From Chloroflexota bacterium (GTDB lineage: Bacteria; Chloroflexota; Limnocylindria; P2-11E), in NCBI GenBank assembly GCA_005883775.1, contig VBEU01000012.1, positions 1 through 13,951 of the forward strand: a stretch of DNA of 13,951 nucleotides, read 5' to 3'. The notes under the pieces are model-generated. The model was given only the letters and a program-made list of their open reading frames with translations. It was not told the DNA's origin and did no database searches. Positions 5,826-13,951 of the stretch are shown in pieces. Each line of letters opens with the position of its first letter. Within the stretch, counting starts at the first letter, position 1. The position numbers and the translations under genes are program-made.

Positions 5826-6853
5826 CGGACGAGCTCGAGCGCCGTGGCGAGCGTAAGCTTCGCGGCCTTCAGCCAAAGTCGCTTGTTCGTGACCTTGTCG
5901 GGCGTGTCGTTCACCGTGTGGAAGGTGTAGTTCCCGGGAAACGTCGCGTCGTTCTCGCCGTACCGCTGCACGAGCGCGACCGCGGGGACCCCGGCGAGGC
6001 CGAATGGGGCGGCGTCGAGGATCGTGGCGCCGCTCGTCGCGAGCTGCGGCACGAGTGGCGCGACCGCGATCTGGTAGCGATCGTTCGCGGCGACCACCCG
6101 ATCGCGCAGGCCGACGGAGCCGTCCGTGTAGTAGATGAGGTCGAGGCGATCGGCGATCGGGTTGAACCCGACCATGTCGATGTTGATCACGGCGGCGTAC
6201 GGAGGCGGGGTTTCGAGCGTTCCGAGATACGCGGCGCTCCCTTTGAAGAAGAGCTCCTCACCATCGAAGAACGCGAGGACGATCCGCTGCCGAAGGGTCG
6301 AGCGTTCCCGCGCGAGCACACGGGCGTACTCGAGGAGCGCGGCGGTGCCGGTCGCATTGTCGTCGGCACCCGGCGCTGCCATCGTCGCCGGATTCCAGCC
6401 CGGCGTGCGATTGGAGATCGAGTCGTAGTGCGCGCAGATCATGACCCAGCCTTGGTCGGGCACGGAGCCGGCTGGGTCGACGAAGGCGAGGATGTTCTCG
6501 AGCGGAAGCGATTGGTACGTAGCGAAATGCGACCGCACGGTGATTCCTGTTATTGCGCCGAGCTGCTCCTTCAGATAGGCCACCGCCTTCGCGTGATTAG
6601 GGTTACGGACATCGCGCGAGCCGAATGACGCAAGCGTCGCCATGTGGTCGTTCAGCTTCGCGGGATCGATGTCCTCGAGTACGGCAGCGATCGGCCGGGC
6701 GGTCGGCGTCGGCGAAGGGGTTGGCGCGAGGGTCGGCGGGGGCGTCGTGCCGGGGCTCGCCGCCAAGATGGAGGGCGACGGGCTGGCGGGTGAATTCGAA
6801 GCTCCCCCGCACGCGGCCAGAAGGATCGCGAGGACGACGAGGCGGCGGCCCAC
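5822..6853 (-). CDS. M28-family metallopeptidase, lipoprotein
   Basis: A di-zinc aminopeptidase-type peptidase exported and lipid-anchored outside the cell. The N-terminus is a lipoprotein signal (VVLAILLAAC, lipobox Cys15) followed by a Ser/Pro/Thr linker to about residue 55. The catalytic set of M28 is complete: H142 and D144 (CAHYDS), bridging Asp in GADDNATG (D165), the Glu pair in FDGEELFFKGS (E199/E200), D226 (NIDMVGFN) and H312 (YTFHTVNDTPD). The 343-aa length is normal. The start is GTG 6853; a TATACA sits 6 bases before it, so a leaderless transcript is possible. It follows a second lipoprotein gene by 28 bp on the same strand. Probably a scavenging peptidase; the exact substrate is not predictable. 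Confidence 0.93.
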   Translation of the reverse strand: MGRRLVVLAILLAACGGASNSPASPSPSILAASPGTTPPPTLAPTPSPTPTARPIAAVLEDIDPAKLNDHMATLASFGSRDVRNPNHAKAVAYLKEQLGAITGITVRSHFATYQSLPLENILAFVDPAGSVPDQGWVMICAHYDSISNRTPGWNPATMAAPGADDNATGTAALLEYARVLARERSTLRQRIVLAFFDGEELFFKGSAAYLGTLETPPPYAAVINIDMVGFNPIADRLDLIYYTDGSVGLRDRVVAANDRYQIAVAPLVPQLATSGATILDAAPFGLAGVPAVALVQRYGENDATFPGNYTFHTVNDTPDKVTNKRLWLKAAKLTLATALELVR

Positions 6854-6881
6854 TATGCCTGTATATCGCGCGCGGGCCGGA

Positions 6882-7697
6882 TCAGTGCTTGGTGGGAGAG
6901 ACGGTCGCCGAGGGCCGAGGGGTCTGCGGTTTGGGCAGGACCGATGTCGGGAGCGGGAACGGGGCGCTGGTCAGCGGATACGGCAGCGCGAAGTCGGCGT
7001 CGCTAACTGTTGTGCTGACGCTTGTCGCCCGCTGCTGGATGGTGAATAGCGCGCCCGCCGACGTGAGTGTGCGAAGCATCACGCCGTCGGCCGAGAAGCA
7101 GGCTTCGAGCTTCACCTCACCGATCTGCCCGAGCAGCGAATTCAATGATGTCGGCGAGGGCGAGCCGGGCGCGGTGGGCCGCAGTCGCCAACGGAAGCAG
7201 GCCGCATCGCGGTCCGCGATGCGTTCGCGCGGGAGGACGGTCACGTCCATGTCCCTGGTCGCCGACAGCATCGAGTCGAGCGGCGAGACGTTCAGAGAGT
7301 CGAGCATCTGCTGCGTGTACGTCACGGGCATCGCATAGCAGCCGCTGTTGTTGCCGTCGAGACAGACGAATGCGTCCTGACCCCGAAGGATGATGACCAT
7401 CCGAAGCGGAACGCTCCCGCTGATCGCTAACTCGAAGCGGAAGTCCGGCGGCCGAGCGATATAGGTCTGCGTGCTCGACAGGCTCGGCCCGGGCGACGGC
7501 GATTGCACAGCTGCGAAGAGCGAGCTAAGGGTCATCTCGTAGGTCGCCCTGTACGTCGGGTGTTTCGCCGCGGCGAGCGCGGCCTGCGGATCGCTTTCGA
7601 GAGCCAGCAGCGGATCGACTCGCGGATTGTCCGCCTCAGCATGCGAGCCGCACGCGAGCAAGAGGACGCCGAACGCGACCAACACGAACCGCCCCAC
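6882..7697 (-). CDS. Hypothetical lipoprotein
   Basis: The product is about 271 residues. The N-terminus is GRFVLVAFGVLLLACGS, a lipoprotein signal peptide with Cys in a proper lipobox. I therefore start at GTG 7697. A longer open frame reaches 7793 but would bury the signal peptide behind 32 polar residues and overlap clpB. The mature part contains TYRATYEMTLSSL, YIARPPDFRFELAISG, MVIILRGQDAFVCLDG and a run of alternating strands. This loosely resembles LolA/LppX-type lipid-carrier folds in Chloroflexota and Actinomycetota lipoproteins. That similarity is impressionistic. The C-terminus is a Pro/Thr/Ser tail. It is 49 bp downstream of clpB and 28 bp upstream of the M28 peptidase. Confidence 0.75.
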   Translation of the reverse strand: MGRFVLVAFGVLLLACGSHAEADNPRVDPLLALESDPQAALAAAKHPTYRATYEMTLSSLFAAVQSPSPGPSLSSTQTYIARPPDFRFELAISGSVPLRMVIILRGQDAFVCLDGNNSGCYAMPVTYTQQMLDSLNVSPLDSMLSATRDMDVTVLPRERIADRDAACFRWRLRPTAPGSPSPTSLNSLLGQIGEVKLEACFSADGVMLRTLTSAGALFTIQQRATSVSTTVSDADFALPYPLTSAPFPLPTSVLPKPQTPRPSATVSPTKH

Positions 7698-7746
7698 GAC
7701 GGGAGCGTGCCAGTCGGGGGACACACACCGTGTGCCGGACCGGTCT

Positions 7747-10143
7747 CTAGTTCGCCCTTCTGCGTCCGCCCGCGGCGGCGGGCTCACGCCCACCGTTAAC
7801 TTCGGCCTTCTCCTGGGCGTACTGCTCGCTCCAGAAGACCACCTTGCCGTTCTCGGCGTCGACGAACACCGTGTCGCCCTCCTTGAACTCTCCGGAGAGC
7901 ACCTTCTGCGCGAGCGGATCGATGATGAGCCGCTGGATCGTGCGTTTGATCGGGCGCGCGCCGTAGACCGGATCGAAGCCCTCTTTCGCGATGAGCGACT
8001 TCGCGTTGTCGGATAGCTCGAGGGTGATCTTTCGCTCGAGGAGCCGCTTCGCGAGAATCTTCGTCTCCTTCTCGACGATCTCCATGAGCTGCTGCGTGAC
8101 GAGGTTCTTGAAGATGACGATCTCGTCGACCCGGTTCAGGAACTCGGGCCGGAACTGGCCGCGCAGGGCATCCATCACGCGCTTGCGCAGAAGCTCATGC
8201 TGGTCCGCGAGCTCGGTGATGAACGTGGACCCGACGTTGCTCGTCATGATGATGACGACGTTCTTGAAGTCCACCGTTCGGCCCTTGCCATCAGTGAGAC
8301 GACCGTCGTCGAGGATCTGGAGGAGCACGTTGAAGACGTCGGGGTGCGCCTTCTCGATCTCGTCGAGCAGGAGCACCGAGTAGGGCCGGCGGCGGATCGC
8401 CTCGGTCAGCTGACCGCCTTCCTCGAACCCGATGTACCCGGGCGGAGCGCCGATGAGCCGTGCGACGGTGTGCTTCTCCATGTACTCAGACATGTCGAGC
8501 CGCACGAGCGAGCGCTCGTCGTCGAAGAGGAATTCCGCGAGGGCCTTCGCCAGCAGGGTCTTGCCGACGCCTGTCGGACCGAGGAACAGGAACGAGCCGA
8601 GAGGCCGGTTGGGGTCCTGCATGCCGGCGCGCGCGCGGCGCACCGCGTTCGCCACGGCCGTGACCGCCTCCTCTTGGCCGACGACGCGCTCGTGCAGGTT
8701 TTGCTCCATGCGTAGGAGCTTGGAAACTTCGCCTTCGAGGAGCTTCGTGACCGGGATCCCCGTCCATTTGGCGACCACGTCAGCGATGTCCTCGGGCGTC
8801 ACCTCCTCGGTGAGCATCTTTTGGTTCTTCTGCAGGTCGGCCAGCCGCTTCTCAGCGCGCGCGATCTCTTTTTCGATGCCCGCGACAGTGCTGTACTTCA
8901 GCTCGGCCGCCTTGGCGTAGTCGGCAGCCCGCTCGGCGCGCTCGACGTCGGCCCGGATGGCCTCGAGCTGCTGCCGCTTATCGCGTATTTCGCTGATGGC
9001 GGCCTTCTCCTGCTGCCAGTGCGCCCGCAGCACGCTCGCCTCTTCCTTCGCATGGGCGAGCTCGCGCTCGAGCCTCCCGAGGCGCTCCTTGCTGGCCGCG
9101 TCGCTCTCCTTCTTCAGCGCCTCGCGCTCGATCTCGAGCCGCGAGATGGCGCGCTCGACCTCGTCGAGCTCGGCCGGCATCGAGTCGATCTCCATGCGGA
9201 GCTTCGACGCGGCCTCATCCACGAGGTCGATCGCCTTGTCCGGAAGAAAGCGGTCGGTGATGTAGCGCGACGAGAGCGTGGCCGCGGCGACGAGGGCGGC
9301 GTCCTGGATCCGGACGCCGTGGTGGATCTCGTAGCGCTCCCGCAGGCCGCGAAGTATGGAGATCGTGTCCTCGATCGAGGGCTCCCCGACGTAGACCGGC
9401 TGGAATCGCCGCTCGAGGGCGGCATCCTTTTCGATGTGCTTCCGGTACTCGTCCAGGGTGGTCGCGCCGATCGTGTGCAGCTCGCCGCGCGCGAGCATGG
9501 GCTTCAGCATGTTCGCGGCGTCCACCGCGCCTTCGGCAGCGCCGGCGCCGACGACGGTGTGCAGCTCGTCGATGAAGAGGACGATCTGGCCCTCGCTCTT
9601 CGCGATCTCCTGCAACACGGCCTTGAGGCGCTCCTCGAATTCGCCGCGATATTTCGCGCCCGCGAGGAGCGAGCCTATGTCCAGCGCGAACACGCGCTTG
9701 TCCTTCAGACCTTCGGGAACGTCACCGCGGACGATGCGCTGGGCCAGACCTTCGACGATCGCGGTCTTGCCGACGCCGGGCTCGCCGATGAGCACAGGGT
9801 TGTTCTTCGTGCGCCGCGAGAGCACCTGGATCACGCGGCGGATCTCCTCGTCGCGGCCGATGACCGGGTCGAGCTTCCCGTTCTCGGCGGCCTCGGTCAG
9901 GTCGCGCCCGAACTTCGAGAGCGCCTGGTAGGTGCCCTCTGGATCCTGGGACGTGACGCGCTGGTTGCCGCGCACTTTCTTGATCCACGCGAGTGCCTCG
10001 TCACGAGGGACGACGTCGAGCGCGAGGAATAGGTGCTCGGTCGAGACGAAGTCGTCCTCGAGTTGCGCGCGCTCGTTGTCTGCGCGGTCGAGCACGTGCG
10101 CGAATGCCGCGGAGACGCCGGGCTGCTGCTGGCCACCCTGCAC
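7747..10143 (-). CDS. clpB: ClpB disaggregase (Hsp100), N-domain incomplete from the first usable start
   Basis: ClpB is the ATP-driven hexamer that pulls proteins out of aggregates together with DnaK/DnaJ. From GTG 10143 (798 aa) the product has the second half of the Clp N-domain (FVSTEHLFLAL near 32-41), then NBD1 with Walker A GEPGVGKT (120-127) and Walker B VLFIDE (188-193). Next come the M-domain coiled coil (about 320-445) that distinguishes ClpB from ClpA/C, NBD2 with GPTGVGKT (522-529) and LLLDE (591-595), and sensor-2 GAR (728-730). The AAA+ engines look intact. N-domain homology continues upstream to 10281 with no ATG, GTG or TTG, then meets TAA. A shortened ClpB from an internal GTG is known in E. 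coli, so a functional short form is possible. Confidence 0.93.
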   Translation of the reverse strand: MQGGQQQPGVSAAFAHVLDRADNERAQLEDDFVSTEHLFLALDVVPRDEALAWIKKVRGNQRVTSQDPEGTYQALSKFGRDLTEAAENGKLDPVIGRDEEIRRVIQVLSRRTKNNPVLIGEPGVGKTAIVEGLAQRIVRGDVPEGLKDKRVFALDIGSLLAGAKYRGEFEERLKAVLQEIAKSEGQIVLFIDELHTVVGAGAAEGAVDAANMLKPMLARGELHTIGATTLDEYRKHIEKDAALERRFQPVYVGEPSIEDTISILRGLRERYEIHHGVRIQDAALVAAATLSSRYITDRFLPDKAIDLVDEAASKLRMEIDSMPAELDEVERAISRLEIEREALKKESDAASKERLGRLERELAHAKEEASVLRAHWQQEKAAISEIRDKRQQLEAIRADVERAERAADYAKAAELKYSTVAGIEKEIARAEKRLADLQKNQKMLTEEVTPEDIADVVAKWTGIPVTKLLEGEVSKLLRMEQNLHERVVGQEEAVTAVANAVRRARAGMQDPNRPLGSFLFLGPTGVGKTLLAKALAEFLFDDERSLVRLDMSEYMEKHTVARLIGAPPGYIGFEEGGQLTEAIRRRPYSVLLLDEIEKAHPDVFNVLLQILDDGRLTDGKGRTVDFKNVVIIMTSNVGSTFITELADQHELLRKRVMDALRGQFRPEFLNRVDEIVIFKNLVTQQLMEIVEKETKILAKRLLERKITLELSDNAKSLIAKEGFDPVYGARPIKRTIQRLIIDPLAQKVLSGEFKEGDTVFVDAENGKVVFWSEQYAQEKAEVNGGREPAAAGGRRRAN

Positions 10144-10298
10144 CGCGGGGCGCGAGTCGAGCTTCTGCTCCGCCTCCGCGCGCAGGCCCTGCCAGTCCGT
10201 GAACAGCGGCTGGTCGAGCAGCGCGAGGAGCAGGTGCTCCGGCTCGAGCTGGGGATTGTTGGCGCCCTCGGCCAGGCGCGCTTATTTGGATCGATCAC
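10144..10298 (-). other. Disrupted 5' end of clpB: first half of N-domain plus probable lost start
   Basis: In the clpB frame, 46 codons upstream of GTG 10143 encode clear ClpB N-domain sequence (ARLAEGANNPQLEPEHLLLA and onward) and are bounded by TAA at 10284-10282. Directly upstream, in a different frame, GTG 10298 reads V-I-D-P-N-K. This resembles a ClpB N-terminus and is preceded by GGCAGG about 8 bases upstream. About 13 residues of the first N-domain helix (TEKAQEAL-type) are missing between the two. I infer an internal deletion that shifted the frame. Initiation at CTG 10275 is an alternative. Confidence 0.6.
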
Positions 10299-10433
10299 TT
10301 CGTTACCTGCCTAACCGGCTCGGCCTGTCGGCCCAGCCTCCATGCCTGCTCAATCTCTCGGCTTCGCCTCGAGACACGCTCAAGGCTGGTGGTCTCGCTC
10401 CTCGCGAGTGAATCGCTCGTCGCTCGGCCTAAC
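10299..10433 (-). other. Structured spacer between the J-protein gene and clpB
   Basis: About 135 bp less GC-rich than its neighbours, rich in inverted repeats. TCTCG/CGAGA lies at 10356-10374, CTCGC/GCGAG at 10394-10408, and the GGCT-C-GGCC hairpin is listed separately. GCTCGGCCT occurs at both 10318-10326 and 10422-10430, and GCCTAAC at 10309-10315 and 10427-10433, so the ends are directly repeated. It could be the clpB 5' leader, a small palindromic repeat element, or part of a short reading frame that ends in GTGA at 10295. No CIRCE box and no convincing HAIR box were seen. Confidence 0.45.
10317..10338 (-). repeat. Hairpin in the clpB leader
   Basis: GGCT and AGCC pair around a single C/C mismatch, then GGCC pairs with GGCC around a TGTC loop. 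The structure is 22 bases long and lies 18 bases upstream of the probable original clpB start (GTG 10298). No U-run follows it, so it is not an obvious intrinsic terminator. A leader regulatory hairpin or repeat-element stem are possibilities. Confidence 0.6.
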
Positions 10434-11417
10434 TCAAAGCAAGTGACTGCGCACGTTGTCCCCGCTGCGCGATTTGGCGACTTCGCGCGCAAGCTCGCGC
10501 TCTTTCTCGCTGAGCTTGGTCGGCATGACGACCTTCACGGTGCTGTAGAGATCCCCGTGGCCGCCGCCCGCCCGGGGCATCCCCTGCCCGGCGAGACGAA
10601 TAGTGCGCCCGTTCTGTGTTTCCGGGGGGATGCGAAGCGACACCCGGCCCTTAAGCGTGGGCACGGTAACTTCGCCGCCAAGCATGGCTTCGTGCATCGC
10701 GACGGGCAGATCCACGCGGAGGTCGTCTCCGTCGCGCGTGAAGAAGGGGTGCGGCTTCACGCGCACGCGCAGGTACGCATCGCCGGGTGGACCGCCACCC
10801 ACGCCGGGGTTGCCCTGGCCCGCAAGGCGAATGCGCTGGCCGTCCTTCACCCCTGGCGGGATCTTCACGGTGAGCCGTCTCGCGGGCTGGCCGTTCTCGC
10901 GCGAGATCTGGATCACCTGCTCGGACCCCTTGTATGCCTCCGGGAGGGTGATCTCAACTTCGCCCTCGACATCCTCGCCTTGTCTAGCGCGCGATCGCGT
11001 CCGCGTACGTGTGCGACCGAACACATCGTCCGCGTCGCCGAAGCCGCCGTTCGCAGCTTGGCCAAAGAGGGTCCGGAAGAAGTCGGAAAACCCGCTGGCA
11101 TCGTCGCCGAACGGACTCTCGCCCGGCTGTCCCGTGTACACGTACTGGAAGCCACCGCTCCCCGAGGGACGTCCGCGCCCTTGCGCGAACTGCTCCCACT
11201 CGGGACCGACCGTGTCGTACCGCTTTCGCTTCTCGGGATCGCTGAGGACTTCGTGAGCCTCGTTGATCTCTTTGAAGCGCTTCTCCGCGTCCGCCTTCTT
11301 GTTGACGTCCGGGTGGTATTGGCGTGCGAGCTTTCGGTAGGCCTTCTTGATGTCGTCGGTCGAGGCGCTTTTCGAAACGCCAAGCGTCTTGTAGTAGTCC
11401 TTGTATTCGACCGGCAT
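10434..11417 (-). CDS. dnaJ: DnaJ/CbpA-type co-chaperone (type II J-protein, no zinc finger)
   Basis: The 327-aa J-protein stimulates DnaK ATPase and delivers substrates. The J-domain is at residues 6-69 (DYYKTLGVSKSASTDDIKKA) with HPD at 35-37. A Gly/Phe-rich linker follows (about 80-135, including FSDFFRTLFGQ), then the two beta-sandwich substrate domains (VEITLPEAYKG, KIPPGVKDGQRIRLAGQG, HPFFTRDGDDLRVDLPVA, RIPPETQNGRTIRLAGQGMP). The CxxCxGxG zinc motifs of classical DnaJ are absent, making it CbpA/DnaJ2-like. It starts at ATG 11417 with a G-rich ribosome-binding site, 18 bp after lon, so it is almost certainly in the lon transcript. No dnaK or grpE is in the window. Confidence 0.94.
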   Translation of the reverse strand: MPVEYKDYYKTLGVSKSASTDDIKKAYRKLARQYHPDVNKKADAEKRFKEINEAHEVLSDPEKRKRYDTVGPEWEQFAQGRGRPSGSGGFQYVYTGQPGESPFGDDASGFSDFFRTLFGQAANGGFGDADDVFGRTRTRTRSRARQGEDVEGEVEITLPEAYKGSEQVIQISRENGQPARRLTVKIPPGVKDGQRIRLAGQGNPGVGGGPPGDAYLRVRVKPHPFFTRDGDDLRVDLPVAMHEAMLGGEVTVPTLKGRVSLRIPPETQNGRTIRLAGQGMPRAGGGHGDLYSTVKVVMPTKLSEKERELAREVAKSRSGDNVRSHLL

Positions 11418-11435
11418 CCGTTCCGCCCCCGGAAA

Positions 11436-13871
<2,436 letters not shown>

Positions 13872-13930
13872 TTCTTCTTTCCTTCTAGCCGTTGATGGAT
13901 GGGGTGATCCTGATGAAGCTTTTTAGAGCT

Positions 13931-13949
13931 CAACGCCCTTTTGGCGTTG
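13931..13949. repeat. Perfect 7-bp inverted repeat upstream of lon
   Basis: CAACGCC-CTTTT-GGCGTTG lies about 60 bp before the lon start, beside an A/T-rich stretch (CTTTTTAGA). It may be a terminator or end-of-gene hairpin of whatever lies past the window edge, or part of the lon leader. Neither strand shows a convincing T-run directly after it inside the window, so I do not call it a terminator. It does not match CIRCE or HAIR heat-shock operators. Confidence 0.5.
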
Positions 13950-13951
13950 GC

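Noticed and set aside
7698..7793. Upstream extension of the lipoprotein to 7793
   Set aside because: It would place 32 polar residues before a good lipoprotein signal peptide and overlap clpB. GTG 7697 puts the signal peptide at the N-terminus.
8821..10032. Long + strand open frame opposite clpB
   Set aside because: Antisense shadow of the ClpB core, with no recognisable domain.
10370..10384. Possible HAIR (HspR) operator, CTCGAG and CTCAAG half-sites
   Set aside because: The left half is imperfect and the spacing (5 bases between hexamers) does not match the CTTGAGT-N7-ACTCAAG consensus.
10295..10492. 65-codon - strand frame spanning the J-protein gene end and the spacer
   Set aside because: No recognisable protein. 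Its first part overlaps the J-protein gene in another frame, and base use at third positions is less GC-biased than in neighbouring genes. Kept only as an alternative reading of the spacer.
13931..13951. Intrinsic terminator at the right edge
   Set aside because: The stem is perfect but no T-run follows on either strand inside the window; the right side is cut off.

Overview
The window is about 14 kb of GC-rich bacterial chromosome carrying mostly housekeeping and accessory genes. There is no sign of phage, plasmid, IS element or CRISPR. The gene set suggests a Chloroflexota-like lineage: PolX with a PHP domain, Pro/Thr/Ser-linker lipoproteins, a methyltransferase family I associate with Chloroflexota and Actinomycetota, many GTG starts, and a lon/DnaJ-type/clpB cluster. 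This placement is an inference from style, not a phylogenetic result.

Layout. Positions 1-411 (-) hold the 5' part of purH, cut by the window edge. A small + strand membrane protein (488-691) converges on a - strand group: XRE-TPR regulator, then polX, then an acylphosphatase-like ORF (3974 down to 688). Divergent from the regulator, a + strand run covers 4085-5825. It encodes a small secreted peptide, an unknown 68-aa protein, a D-aminoacyl-tRNA deacylase, a SAM methyltransferase and a two-helix membrane protein. From 13871 down to 5822 everything is on the - strand: lon, a DnaJ/CbpA-type co-chaperone, clpB, a lipoprotein and an M28 peptidase lipoprotein. The first three form a proteostasis cluster of protease, J-protein and disaggregase.

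The most interesting unit is 2658-4306. An XRE-HTH plus TPR regulator is divergently paired with a 73-aa pre-peptide that has a signal sequence and two near-identical FPEDPW copies near its C-terminus. A perfect inverted repeat (GAACTG-A-CAGTTC) lies between them. This is the architecture of an RRNPP-type peptide/receptor signalling pair, mostly known from Firmicutes and their phages. Here it is a hypothesis.

Several gene boundaries look damaged or unusual. PolX ends abruptly where an N-truncated acylphosphatase begins (GTGA overlap). The ClpB N-domain is open past the first usable start, up to an in-frame stop, with a probable original start in another frame just upstream. The deacylase homology begins at a CTA codon behind a good Shine-Dalgarno sequence. 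The small membrane protein has no ATG, GTG or TTG where its homology seems to begin. These could be real microdeletions or assembly errors, and raw read mapping would separate the two.
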